Source: Ascoidea rubescens DSM 1968
Lineage: Eukaryota; Ascomycota; Saccharomycetes; Ascoideales; Ascoideaceae
Assembly (NCBI RefSeq): GCF_001661345.1
Contig: NW_017962925.1
Coordinates: 248,001 to 312,000, forward strand
Length of the DNA: 64,000 bases
Direction: 5' to 3'
The position numbers and the translations under genes were made by a program. The notes beneath the pieces are model-generated. The model saw only the letters and a program-made list of their open reading frames with translations, did no database searches and was not told where the DNA came from. Positions within the stretch are counted from its first letter, which is position 1, and the number at the start of each line of letters is the position of its first letter. Shown piece by piece: positions 8,816 to 18,407 of the stretch.

Positions 8816-10617
8816 ATGGCAATATCACAAAGCCCACGAAAAAGGTTTCTTCGTCGAAGATCCACTCCTCATTCCCAAGGAAGTGTTTCCAATAAATCTA
8901 TTCAAATTTTGTCTGCAAGTTTGGATAACAACGACAAAAATAACCACTTAAAAACTGATAGTGATAGTGGTGATCATTTTATATCAGAGAAAAAGATCTC
9001 GGTAATTGACAATAACTTGGATAGTGAAAACTTTGATATAAAAAATGCAGAACTTCATTTGGTTAAAAGTTTAGATTCAAACAGTTCAAAAAGAAAAAAA
9101 CTATTTGAAGTCAGAAATGAGAACGTTGAGAATGTTGAACTAGTTCGAACAAAATCTGAGAGTTCTTATCACAAAGAGTCCATAATTGCTGATGAAGACT
9201 TGAACATGCTTCTTAATTATTTCAATTTAGAAAGAAGAACTCAAGAAAAGGATTTCATACCAAATAATAATCAAACTGATCAAGAAAATGTTAATCCAAA
9301 GGAAAAGAGAAAACATTTTATTGATAAAGTTGTTGATGAAAGTAATTGTGCACCAAAAAAAGTTTCAAAAGTAATTGAAGAAGAACCACTAAAAGAAATT
9401 ATTAATAATGGTCCTGAAAAAATTAACGCTTCTGAAAAATTGATAAAAAACGATGAAAATCTCAAAATAGCTAACACTAATAATCTAAAAATAACACAAT
9501 TAAGACTCAGAGATAGAATTTCTTATTTTTTTGGCTTTAAAAAAACTGAAAATAAAAAGACTGTGGGTCCTATTCTTACTGGCACTGAAAAAGACAACGA
9601 AGAAGACTCAATAGATGATTCAGATAAAGAATCAAATTTTTCTTTTAAAAATTCTTCACTTAGACATAATAAAACCAAACAAGCTGGAAACTTTGCTAAT
9701 TTACCTGCGTTGTTTGAGAATAATGAAGAAAAATTGCATAAAGAAGCTCACTTGTTTAAGTATATCAAATTTCCTTCCTCAAAATTAGTTTTGTTGGATA
9801 ATGCCAATAGAGATTCATTTATAACTCAATCACTAATAATTAAAAACAACTTGAATGGAGTATATTGTTTAGGTTTTCCTTGGGTTGTTTGGAATGATTA
9901 GTAAGTCATACTTCAAACTCACCCTTAAACTCTTTTTTTAGCTCATTATATTTTAGAAACTTTACTGACTGTTGATAACTATATTTATCCAGCTTGTGTG
10001 AAGACTGTGGATCAAGACCAACGACGTCTGCGACAACAACATTCATTAATGTTAACAGTTCGCTGAAGACTAAAAGAAAATTGCATGCAGAGGAAACGAT
10101 AGAAACAAAAAAGGTATGAATATCTCACTTGAAATTAATCTTACTGATAATCAATTTCTAACAATTTGTACAGGATTTAGATTTTTTCATTCAAAAGCAA
10201 AAAAAATTAGTCAATCATAAAAAATTTCATTTGCACATTTTTAGAACTCATATTAAACCAAGAAGAACAGAACCAAGGTTAAATGGCTCTGGTACAATAA
10301 TTTTTCAAATTAATGACGGACTTGAATTTTCATTTTGGAAAAAAATTCTACAAATAATTTTAGAAGACAAGTTATTTGGCCCTTTGACAGCACAAAATCA
10401 AGAATCTATATGTGGAATATCATGGAAAAATAAAAAATTGTATTCTATATGTTCGTTATGGCTTTATCCAAATGGTCAATATAGTAATGAAAAAGTAATA
10501 AAACTTTGTGAAGATATTAAAGACCTACTTCCAGATGATTTAAAACCCTTTATTGATTCTGCAAGATACGTTCATAACAATACACTTGAAATTGATGTGT
10601 TGTACAATGAATGCTAA
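8816..10617 (+). CDS. Divergent eIF4E-like protein with two introns
   Basis: Model: join(8816..9900, 9993..10113, 10174..10617), 549 residues. Intron 1 (92 nt) has GTAAGT, TACTGAC and CCAG; intron 2 (60 nt) has GTATGA, TTCTAAC and ACAG; both joins keep frame. Residues 1-330 are a charged, apparently disordered region. The C-terminal 210 residues follow the eIF4E fold order: 'GFPWVVWND' (first strand), 'DLDFF' where eIF4E has VEDFW, 'FHLHIFRTHIKP' where eIF4E/4EHP has DYSLFKDGIEP / FHLFKEGIKP, 'FSFWKKILQIIL' for the FWLETLL helix, 'ICGISW' for CGAVV and 'ICSLWL' for the IAIWT strand. The cap-sandwich Trp in 'PMWED' is replaced ('PRRTE') and the dorsal eIF4G-contact Trp is Phe. Cap binding is therefore doubtful, though a cytoplasmic RNA or translation role is plausible. 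It is not the housekeeping eIF4E. Confidence 0.75.
9901..9992 (+). other. Intron 1 of the eIF4E-like gene
   Basis: Donor GTAAGT at 9901, branch-like TACTGAC at 9963-9969, acceptor ATCCAG ending at 9992. Without splicing the frame hits TAG at the junction. Earlier AG acceptors lead to immediate stops, which favours 9992. Confidence 0.8.
10114..10173 (+). other. Intron 2 of the eIF4E-like gene
   Basis: Donor GTATGA, branch-like TTCTAAC at 10156-10162, acceptor TGTACAG ending at 10173; 60 nt, phase 0. The spliced join brings 'DLDFF' directly in frame with the rest of the eIF4E-like fold. Confidence 0.8.
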
Positions 10618-10789
10618 TTTGGGTTAGTATTTTTTTCATTTTTATCGATTATAAAAATTGAAGATTTCAATAGATAATATTTATTGCTTAAAGAAAGATA
10701 TGATAGCTTTTTGAAACATGTAAGAATATAGACTTTAAAAAAACTGTTCTGGGATACTGATTGTTAATTTTAAAAAAAAATTAATATTT

Positions 10790-11686
10790 TCAACTCCATT
10801 TATCATCATTTTTTTCTATTTGTTCTTTGATGAACTTTTCTTCTTGCTGTAATATTTTTTCATATTCCAGAATTTCAGACGAATCTGTAGAGTCCTTTCT
10901 GACGGATTGTTGTTGATTTCTTAGTTTATTCCATGAAGACTCCTCTTGGGTAGGACTGTTATTAGATTTTCTAATTCTTTCCCAAGAAGTTAAACTGTTA
11001 TCTTCTGAATCACCAGCATTTGATAGTCTGTCTTCGCTGATAGACAACCCAAGTTTTGCAATATCAGACTGATCAATATGTTTATATTTTTCGTTTAGTG
11101 CTTCTTTCGAAAAAACTTTGTGAGGTTCATCGAAACTTTTGGTGTTTCTCTTTAATCCTAACATATCATCATTGTTGAGAAACGTACTTTTCCGAAAATT
11201 TTTATCATAAAGACGTCTGGGATCTTTGATAACAGAACTTGGATCCTCTATTGTACGTTCGTAGTATTTTTTCCAACCAAAAGCACCATATGGGGGTAAA
11301 TGCTTTATAATTTTATGAATCTTTGCATCTTCAGGATAATTCTGGAGCTCAAGTCTCCTGCAATATCTTGCTCCATAGTTTCCACTGAACATCATGTTAA
11401 AAAGTCCAATCAAAATACCCACTTTCAAATTAGCACCTTTGGCGCTTCCAGTTCTAAAGTACTTGAGAGCAAATGGCGATGAGAAACCACCTATAAACCC
11501 AGCCCAACCAAAGCCAACAGTATAGCTTGCAACTTTTGCATAGACTCTTGCCAAAGTAACCCTTTCATCAACTGTTAGTGTTTTCTCAATATCGTAGAAT
11601 GCAATGGCCTTTCTAAGGGCTTCTTGAGCAACATCGTTTGAACCAATTGAGTCAGATTGCAGGATTCTTTGGCCAACTTCAACCAT
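10790..11686 (-). CDS. Small membrane protein with two hydrophobic segments, probably mitochondrial; possible Rci37
   Basis: 298 residues from an ATG at 11686. Two moderately hydrophobic glycine-rich stretches at about residues 52-72 ('YTVGFGWAGFIGGFSSPF') and 85-105 ('NLKVGILIGLFNMMFSGN') form a hairpin. Then comes a conserved-looking basic/aromatic segment ('LPPYGAFGWKKYYERT') and a long acidic, Ser-rich tail with two short similar motifs, 'SWERIRKSN' and 'SSWNKLRNQ'. Repeated Ser-Trp-x3-Arg motifs are reminiscent of fungal mitochondrial inner-membrane proteins related to OCIA-type families. AIR1 and RPN2 nearby suggest S. cerevisiae YIL077C (Rci37), which sits between them there, but I infer this from neighbourhood only. 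There is no clear cleavable presequence. Confidence 0.55.
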   Translation of the reverse strand: MVEVGQRILQSDSIGSNDVAQEALRKAIAFYDIEKTLTVDERVTLARVYAKVASYTVGFGWAGFIGGFSSPFALKYFRTGSAKGANLKVGILIGLFNMMFSGNYGARYCRRLELQNYPEDAKIHKIIKHLPPYGAFGWKKYYERTIEDPSSVIKDPRRLYDKNFRKSTFLNNDDMLGLKRNTKSFDEPHKVFSKEALNEKYKHIDQSDIAKLGLSISEDRLSNAGDSEDNSLTSWERIRKSNNSPTQEESSWNKLRNQQQSVRKDSTDSSEILEYEKILQQEEKFIKEQIEKNDDKWS

Positions 11687-11956
11687 TGTAGAATCAGATT
11701 TGAGAAATTTGTTAATCGAAGTATTTAAGAGTATTGAATAATAACGAATTGTGTATAATCTTTTAAAGAATAGGGCATTTAAGGAGTCAAAGACCTTTAT
11801 TGAAAGGCAATGGTAGATCCGGGGTTTATTTGTGGAGACATCAGGTCAAACTAGGCATTTGATGCTGAACATGTTCATTCAATCTGATAATTCCGAGGCG
11901 ACATAGACACTACCAACGACGTTAACAGCACCAACAGCATTGAAAACAGCCAAAAA
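11687..11956. promoter_or_regulatory. Divergent promoter region
   Basis: 270 bases between the ATGs of the membrane protein (-) and the small unknown gene (+). No specific motif is recognised. Confidence 0.4.
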
Positions 11957-12367
11957 ATGAACAGCACAAGCAATACCAACAGCAGATCTGGTAATTCAAG
12001 ACGTTTTTCAGAAACAAATCACTTCTTGGTATCTCATTTCAGCACTGGCTCTTCGTCAAAAGTGGATAGAAACACTCGAAAAGACAGCAATTCGGCCCAG
12101 AGCAACAACTTCTTGCTCGTTAACAACTACAAAACAAGAGAGCAAGTCGAAAAGGAGAAACAGATTGTAACAATTCTAAATAACGACGACTTGGTTATAC
12201 TTTTCTCGCTTCAAAAAGAAGAGGTGAAATTGCCTCCAGATAGAGAGTTTGATACCAAACCAGACCAATATGTGTCGATAATCTCCAACAACTACGAAAA
12301 GGAGTATCCCATGAGCACAACACAGGCTCGATACAATCTCATAAAGAAAATGATGAGAAAGGATTGA
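11957..12367 (+). CDS. Small uncharacterised protein
   Basis: 136 residues from an ATG with a good A-rich context (CAAAAAATGA). The N-terminal 45 residues are Ser/Asn-rich and apparently unstructured. The rest is more ordered: 'NNFLLVNNYKTREQVEKEKQIVTILNNDDLVILFSLQ', then a Pro-containing strand region and a basic C-terminal helix ('ARYNLIKKMMRKD'). No membrane segment or signal is visible and I do not recognise the family. Codon use looks like that of its neighbours and the frame has its own divergent promoter, so it is likely real. Confidence 0.6.
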   Translation: MNSTSNTNSRSGNSRRFSETNHFLVSHFSTGSSSKVDRNTRKDSNSAQSNNFLLVNNYKTREQVEKEKQIVTILNNDDLVILFSLQKEEVKLPPDREFDTKPDQYVSIISNNYEKEYPMSTTQARYNLIKKMMRKD

Positions 12368-12789
12368 GCCATTGAAGGTTCACTGTTCTCTGGTTGCGAG
12401 TATTTATGCCTAAGCTTGGTTGGTACTAGAAATTAAAATTATAACTTTTGGGTATATAATTGACATTTGTTGCTGAAATTGCCTACAAAGTATAAAGGCG
12501 AAATAGATAAATTTTAATTTTGTTCCTTTGAATTCTGAGACTGGTTTGTGCAAAGCAGTTTTGAGCAGCCAACAAATGATAAACCTCAATCAGCCTCAAG
12601 TAATAAGAAAAACATTGTCAAATGTATTTTCTTCCTTCACTAGTCAATCTGACAAGGAATTCTACTAAAATGTGCTCAAAGACTTGGCTCTCTAAAGATT
12701 GATCAACTGTTGAACAATTTTTAAAATCACAAATCTTAAAAAAATGACTGGGTCCATTTTTAAAAATGACTGATATATTTCTTGTCAGT
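12368..12789. other. Convergent spacer
   Basis: 422 bases between the small gene (+) and the large unknown gene (-). A minus-strand frame overlapping the 3' end of the unknown gene stays open to 12618, but no independent gene is supported. Confidence 0.4.
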
Positions 12790-14727
12790 TTAATAGTTTC
12801 CAAAATTATGATGGAATTGTCCTCTACCACGATAACCTCGAATTGATTTTCTAGATCTTTTTTGTGCTTCTTTTCTGTCAAATTGTTCACATTGGTATTT
12901 ATAGTATTCAATTGAACCATCCCAAACTTCAATGTCTTTTTCATATTGGGTTTTCATTTTTTCAATTTTTTTTTCAAACAACTCTTCAATACATTTCATT
13001 TCTTGTTCATTTTTCAATTTTATTCTTTTTGTCTCATTTTGAATTTGTTCTTCGTTATCTTCTCCATTTAGATCGATAGTATTATCGTATCCCTCTTTAA
13101 AAGCATTGTCAAAAATGATTTTATTTTCTTTATCATGAGATTCTTTAATAATTTTGAGTTCTTTTTCTCCATTTTCTTTTGTTTCTGAGATAACCTTTTC
13201 AATATTTTTTAAATCCTCTTCATTTTTAAATTTTCGAAATATCAATCCTTTAGTTCTATTCTTTTTGGCGGTAGCTAATTCATTCATTTCAGTTATACCA
13301 TGATTCAATTGTTTTATATTTTTGTTTAAGTTTTGGTTAGTTTTTATTTGCTTTTTCAATTTTGAGTCTTCATTTAGTATTTCTTTAAGTTTTTTAAACG
13401 CTTTTAGGTTATTTTGATTTTGGTTATCAGTTGTTTCATTGTCAATATTAGCTAAATAATTATTAAAATTTTTATTTAAATTTATTGAAAATTTTATAAA
13501 GCGCTGTTTTATTGTGGTGAAATCATAATATTTTTTCAAATTATTTATATATTTTTTAGAGTTATTATTTTTGTCGTTATCATTCTCATTGTTATCATTC
13601 TCATTATTGTTAGCGTTATTATTCTCGTTATTGTTATTGTTATTGTTATACTTATTATCATTATCTAATAATAATAATAGTTTTTTATTTAACAAAACAT
13701 CACTTTCTATTATATCTTCATATCCATCTCTATCTTTATCTTGGTTCTGAAGTTTAACTTTAATTTCCATTGATTTTTGGTTCAAATCTTTATTATCTTC
13801 ATTTTGAAGTAAATTTTTGTAAAATTTAAATATTAAATTCAAAACATATTTGAGTTCATTTTGCTGAAGATCAATTGATGAATCATCGTAAATTATTGAT
13901 ATAATCGTTAGAAAAAAGAGAAAAATTGTTAAATTTTTTTTAAATTTTTTATTAAAATTTAATGAAAAATTAGAAACAATATCCAAGAATATTTTTAAAT
14001 ATAAATTTATATTGTTTTCTCGCATCAATCTTGATATGATTAACAAATGAGTTATATTAATATAATTTCTTTTCAAACTGATCAATCTTAATTCGTCAAT
14101 TTCAAAATCTGTCAATTTTTCCTTGTTAATAATTTTTTTATCAACTTTGCCATCTTGATTTATTTGTTGAGCTTTATCCAAATATACTTTGTAAATATTT
14201 GTTTTATTGTCGTTTTCATCAATGTTTGAGGGCTTTCTGTCGTCAATGTCATTTTCATCCTGATTGTTCCTTCTGTTGACCTCATAGCTTGAGCCATTGT
14301 CTTTCAGATTCCCAATGATATAAAATGAATCCAAATCATTCTTGCTCAAAAAAACGCTGCTTGGTTTTAGAGATATTATAAAAGAAGTAAAGCCCACATA
14401 GTGCCATAGGAAATGTGTTTTCTCTTTTGCCTCTAGCTCTAAGTCATGAAGCGAGTAGTAGTTGTCCTTTTTCTCTGTAGCTTTGTCTTCACTGGGGACT
14501 GTGTAGCATTGAGGTTGCAGTAGAAGATTCGATAAGTAATGAGCACTTCTGAGGGTTGAGTCCAAGTTGTCGTCGATAAAAAAATGGTAGCTGGAGCTGG
14601 AGGACTGTAGCTTGATGAGGGAGAGGGTCTTCAACAACCCAGCTGTTGGAGCACAGTTGTTCTGCTGCAAGAGATGAAGAGAAAGAAGGTCAGAAAGAAG
14701 ATCAGTGCTATTCATTGCAAGAGCCAT
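12790..14727 (-). CDS. Large uncharacterised protein with coiled coil and RG-rich tail
   Basis: 645 residues from the first ATG in frame (14727); 28 further codons upstream are open but begin without ATG. I do not recognise the family. Visible parts are a Ser/Leu-rich N-terminus, a mostly helical hydrophobic block at about residues 220-320 ('KRNYINITHLLIISRLM', 'NLTIFLFFLTIISIIYDD', 'ELKYVLNLIFKFYKNLL'), an Asn/Asp/Glu low-complexity stretch at about 360-410, then a long Lys/Glu heptad-rich coiled coil at about 450-620. It ends in a basic Arg-Gly tail, 'RKSIRGYRGRGQ'. The coiled coil plus RG tail suggests a nucleic-acid-associated or scaffold role, which is inference only. AG-rich sequence just upstream of the ATG could hide a 5' exon boundary. 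Confidence 0.65.
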   Translation of the reverse strand: MALAMNSTDLLSDLLSLHLLQQNNCAPTAGLLKTLSLIKLQSSSSSYHFFIDDNLDSTLRSAHYLSNLLLQPQCYTVPSEDKATEKKDNYYSLHDLELEAKEKTHFLWHYVGFTSFIISLKPSSVFLSKNDLDSFYIIGNLKDNGSSYEVNRRNNQDENDIDDRKPSNIDENDNKTNIYKVYLDKAQQINQDGKVDKKIINKEKLTDFEIDELRLISLKRNYINITHLLIISRLMRENNINLYLKIFLDIVSNFSLNFNKKFKKNLTIFLFFLTIISIIYDDSSIDLQQNELKYVLNLIFKFYKNLLQNEDNKDLNQKSMEIKVKLQNQDKDRDGYEDIIESDVLLNKKLLLLLDNDNKYNNNNNNNENNNANNNENDNNENDNDKNNNSKKYINNLKKYYDFTTIKQRFIKFSINLNKNFNNYLANIDNETTDNQNQNNLKAFKKLKEILNEDSKLKKQIKTNQNLNKNIKQLNHGITEMNELATAKKNRTKGLIFRKFKNEEDLKNIEKVISETKENGEKELKIIKESHDKENKIIFDNAFKEGYDNTIDLNGEDNEEQIQNETKRIKLKNEQEMKCIEELFEKKIEKMKTQYEKDIEVWDGSIEYYKYQCEQFDRKEAQKRSRKSIRGYRGRGQFHHNFGNY

Positions 14728-15767
14728 GGAAGAACAGGAGCTGTGAGCAAGAAGAGAAGAAGTAGACCATGAAGAAAGAGAAGGACAGTCGCCACAAGTG
14801 CCAACACTCAAAGGTCTCTGAAGACGTCTTCCAGTGCTTTCAGTGCTACTTTTGGTGACGCTTTCAGTACTGCTGTTAGTGAATGTGTTTATTATTTTGG
14901 GCTATAATACTGTGTGAGTGCTGTTTACTGTTGAGCAGATAAAAGAAACTGGAAACAAAACTCAACTCAAACGAACTAGCTCTAATTATAATAGTAATTA
15001 TGAAGAGAAAAAAACAAAAATGAACAAAAATAAACAAAAATGACAGATAGAAACAAATAAAAACAGATTAAAACAGATAAAAAAACTGGAAACCACCAGA
15101 ACACCATCGTTACAATGAGCAAAGACAAGGTGTTGATTGTATCAATATTAATCATAAAACAAATTTAAAAAGTGTATAAAAAAACTAAAATGTCAAATCC
15201 TATATAAGTTCTAATAATGGTCTTGAAAACAAACTATAAAATAAACAGAGAAGGTGTAAGTTGAAATAAAATAAAATAAAATAAAATAAAATAAAATAAA
15301 ATTAAAAATTAAAAAAGCAAAAGTAAAATTAAAGTAAAAAAAATAAATAAAAATATCCCAATTTCGTACAGTTGATATATTATATTGTACTATTGATTAA
15401 AATGAATATGTAATAGTGAAAATGATTGGATTTAAGGAAGAAAAAAAGATCTTTCATTTTGATTGTGATTGTGATTTTTAATTCTTTTTTTAATAGTCTG
15501 ATTGATTAAAAAAATGAATTTCAAATATTCAATCAATCATAATGCATTGATAAAATGAAGGGAAAAACAATAAAAAACCATTATTAGATAGAATTTATAA
15601 AATATATTATATTCTTTTTTTTTTTTGATATTATACTTTCATCATACGCCTAGTGTTTTTTTTTTTTAATATATATTTCGCTGCTAACATCATAATTTTT
15701 TTTAGAATCGTGAAATGTTGTTGGAATTTTATATTTTTAATTTCGTCACCTTTTTAAATTAGATAAC
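14728..15767. other. 1.0 kb spacer between two minus-strand genes
   Basis: It contains the promoter of the unknown gene (right after 14727) and the 3' region of SCH9 (before 15768). It is very AT-rich with A-tracts and T-tracts and one pentanucleotide microsatellite. No further gene is visible. Confidence 0.5.
15264..15302 (+). repeat. (AAATA)n microsatellite
   Basis: About eight perfect copies of the pentamer AAATA/ATAAA in a non-coding spacer. Confidence 0.9.
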
Positions 15768-18407
15768 TCATATATAATTTTGATCCATATCATATGCATC
15801 ATCCAAATCCATATGGTTAATGTACATTTGATCCAATTGATGTTCATCTTCCTCAGCGTAATCAAGATCATCATCAATAACGTCCTCCTCCGGTGGTAAG
15901 TTTGGATTACCTGGTATTAATGATCTAGAAACATTGTAGAGACTTTTTCTTTTGTTGGTGACACTTCCATAATTATCATCCAATGTGCTTTCGCCAACAT
16001 AGGTAAAACCGTTAAAATTAGCCTGTGTATTTGGCGACAATGGAGTATTTGGTCCATAAAATCCTCTGGTAATAGCTGAACCGGTAGTTTGTGTAAATTC
16101 AGGATCAAAATTGGAGACATCGGTTTCGTTTCTTAAAGGAGGTTTATATGGTGGAGGAATCTTCTTTTGAACTAGCAAGTTCCAATCAATGTCACTGAAA
16201 AATGGTTGAGCTTTTAGTTCGGCGACATCACCATTAGAGCCTAATCTGTTAACTGGATTTCTGTTTAATAAACCCTTAACAAATTGTCTACCTTCAGGTG
16301 ATAATGCACCCCTTGGAAATCGAACTCTACCATATGCAATGTTTTTATACATTTGTTGATTTGTTTCAGCATAAAACGGAGACCAACCACAAATCATTTC
16401 AAAAATCAAAACACCAAGAGACCAGAAATCAACCATTTTAGTATAACCAGATTCATCTAACAAAATTTCAGGAGCGAGATATTCAGTTGTGCCACAAAAT
16501 GTTTTGGCTCTATGATCTTGAATAATATTCAATTTGGATAACCCAAAATCACACAAAGCGATATGGCCATTAGCATCTAGTAGGATGTTTTCAGGTTTTA
16601 AATCACGATAAATAACACCTTCGTTGTGTAGAATTTCCAAAGCACATAACAATTCAGCAACGTAAAATTTTGTTCTTTCTTCAGTGAATTTTTTCTCCTT
16701 TTGTAAAAGATAAAATAGTTCACCACCTGCCATATAATCAGTGACAAAATAAAGGTTATCGGGAGTTTGGAAAGCAAATTTTAGATTGATGATAAAGGGA
16801 CCCTTTGAAGCCTTGACTAGGATATCTCTTTCACTTAAGGTATGAGCAATTTCTTTCTTTTTGGCAATGTAATTTTTGGACAAAGTTTTCATGGCGTAAA
16901 CTCTATTGTTGTCCTTTTTCAAGGCTAAATAAACCTGGCCAAAGGTTCCTTTACCCAACATTTTTAAGATTTGGAAATCTTCAGGCCCGTATTTTCTCTT
17001 TTTATTGTGAGTGGTATAAATGTATTTGATTTGAACTTTACCAGTGACATGATCATCGTTGTTTCTTGGTTTAAGGGTGTACCAGTTGCTTGCTTCTGTT
17101 AGGACAGCCAAGTTGAGGTGGATGTTGAAGTAACCCAAGAAACGATCATTATCGACAGAGTCATAGACTGAGATTTCGATTTGAGTGTTTGGGTTTGAGA
17201 TGTCGAAGATGGCTTCATGTTTCCATTTTGGGTTTGAGGGATCTCTGTAATAGTCGTTGGTTAGATATTGATTTGAGGATTGTCTTGTGTAGATGGGCCT
17301 GTTGTGATTAAAGTTGTTGTTTAGTGGGATATTGATTTTGTTGTTAAAGTTGTTGAAGTTGTTGTTAAAGGTGTTGAAGTTGTTGCTAAAGTTGCTGTTG
17401 AAGTTGCTATTGAAATTGTCATAGTAGTTATCTAAATTGTTGCTGTTGTTGTTGGTGGTGTTGTTTATGTTAGTGATGTTGTTATCTCTGTTATTGTTTG
17501 TTGTGATTGATTCTGAGTTTTCTACTTTACAAATAACATAGGTCTTTGAGCTTCTATGAACGTATAGATTTGAAGCCTGGATTATTTTGACGGTTAGGGT
17601 GCCGTACTGAGAGGGAGATTGTTTTTGAACTTCATTTAAAGAAGGGGGAGAGGAGCTTGGGGAAGTTGAAAGAGAAGATGTGGTTGTGATTGTTGTTGTG
17701 TTTGAGTCGTTTGTGTTTTGGCTACTGTTGTTGGGGCCTGTATTTGTATCGGAGGAGGAAGAGCGAGTGGTGGAAGTGGCGTCAGAGCCTCTGGAAATGT
17801 TGAAAGAGGAGGAGTTGTTGAGATTATTGAGGGTGTTTAGGGTGTTGATAGTGTTGATATTAGATAGTTTATGTTTGTTGTTTTGATGTTGCTGTTGCTG
17901 TTGTTGTACTGATAGAGTTAGATTACTGATTGGTTGGTTTTGGTGGATGTATTGAGATTGCTTTTGAACAGATAAAGTGAGGTTACTGAGTTTTGGTTGA
18001 TTTTGTTGTTGTTGTTGCGAGTCATTTTGAGAGTATTCAATAGAATTTTGTTGTTGTTGTTGTTGTTGTTGTTGAGATGAGAAATGTTGAGAAAAAGATT
18101 GGGAGGATTGGACTTGAGATTGAACAGAGGTTGTTGTGCCGAAAGCAAAGGAGCTGTCACTCAAAGCAGTTGTTGGAGCACAAGAGGTTAAAACAGTTTT
18201 TGGGAAGGGTAGATTAGATTGGGGTTGATTTTGGGATTGATTGATTGATTGGAAATTTGATTGGGGTTGGGTTTGGGGTTGGGGTTGAGAGGAAGATTGA
18301 GAAATGGATCGAAACTGTTGTTGTTGATTTGATGAGGCTGAGGTTGATGATGAATTAGAGTTTTTATTGGTATATCCACCACCAAAACCAAAGAAATTGA
18401 GAGGCAT
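15768..18407 (-). CDS. SCH9: Sch9, AGC protein kinase (TORC1 effector)
   Basis: 879 residues from an ATG at 18407 (824 in S. cerevisiae). An N-terminal Gln/Asn/Ser-rich 260 residues precede a C2-type domain from about 266 ('YGTLTVKIIQASNLYV') to about 460, interrupted by an Asn-rich insert. The kinase domain follows from about 478: 'LGKGTFGQVY' (P-loop), 'YAMKTL' (catalytic Lys), 'YRDLKPENI', 'CDFGLS', activation loop 'TFCGTTEYLAPE' (PDK1/Pkh site Thr), ending near 736. The AGC tail keeps 'NTPLSPN' near 786 and the hydrophobic motif 'FNGFTYVGE' near 797, which match the TORC1-phosphorylated sites of S. cerevisiae Sch9. C2 plus these tail motifs separates it from Ypk and Tpk kinases. Its role is growth, ribosome biogenesis and stress signalling at the vacuole and in the cytosol. 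Confidence 0.95.
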   Translation of the reverse strand: MPLNFFGFGGGYTNKNSNSSSTSASSNQQQQFRSISQSSSQPQPQTQPQSNFQSINQSQNQPQSNLPFPKTVLTSCAPTTALSDSSFAFGTTTSVQSQVQSSQSFSQHFSSQQQQQQQQQNSIEYSQNDSQQQQQNQPKLSNLTLSVQKQSQYIHQNQPISNLTLSVQQQQQQHQNNKHKLSNINTINTLNTLNNLNNSSSFNISRGSDATSTTRSSSSDTNTGPNNSSQNTNDSNTTTITTTSSLSTSPSSSPPSLNEVQKQSPSQYGTLTVKIIQASNLYVHRSSKTYVICKVENSESITTNNNRDNNITNINNTTNNNSNNLDNYYDNFNSNFNSNFSNNFNTFNNNFNNFNNKINIPLNNNFNHNRPIYTRQSSNQYLTNDYYRDPSNPKWKHEAIFDISNPNTQIEISVYDSVDNDRFLGYFNIHLNLAVLTEASNWYTLKPRNNDDHVTGKVQIKYIYTTHNKKRKYGPEDFQILKMLGKGTFGQVYLALKKDNNRVYAMKTLSKNYIAKKKEIAHTLSERDILVKASKGPFIINLKFAFQTPDNLYFVTDYMAGGELFYLLQKEKKFTEERTKFYVAELLCALEILHNEGVIYRDLKPENILLDANGHIALCDFGLSKLNIIQDHRAKTFCGTTEYLAPEILLDESGYTKMVDFWSLGVLIFEMICGWSPFYAETNQQMYKNIAYGRVRFPRGALSPEGRQFVKGLLNRNPVNRLGSNGDVAELKAQPFFSDIDWNLLVQKKIPPPYKPPLRNETDVSNFDPEFTQTTGSAITRGFYGPNTPLSPNTQANFNGFTYVGESTLDDNYGSVTNKRKSLYNVSRSLIPGNPNLPPEEDVIDDDLDYAEEDEHQLDQMYINHMDLDDAYDMDQNYI
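18047..18075 (-). repeat. CAA-type trinucleotide run (poly-Gln) in SCH9
   Basis: A run of TTG triplets on the plus strand, read as CAA on the coding strand, encodes about nine Gln residues in the N-terminal region; a second shorter run lies near 17890-17908. Confidence 0.85.

Noticed and set aside
12618-12944. 108-codon minus-strand frame with an ATG overlapping the end of the unknown gene
   Set aside because: Over half of it overlaps the long gene in another frame, whose own end (RG-rich tail then stop) looks natural. No independent support.
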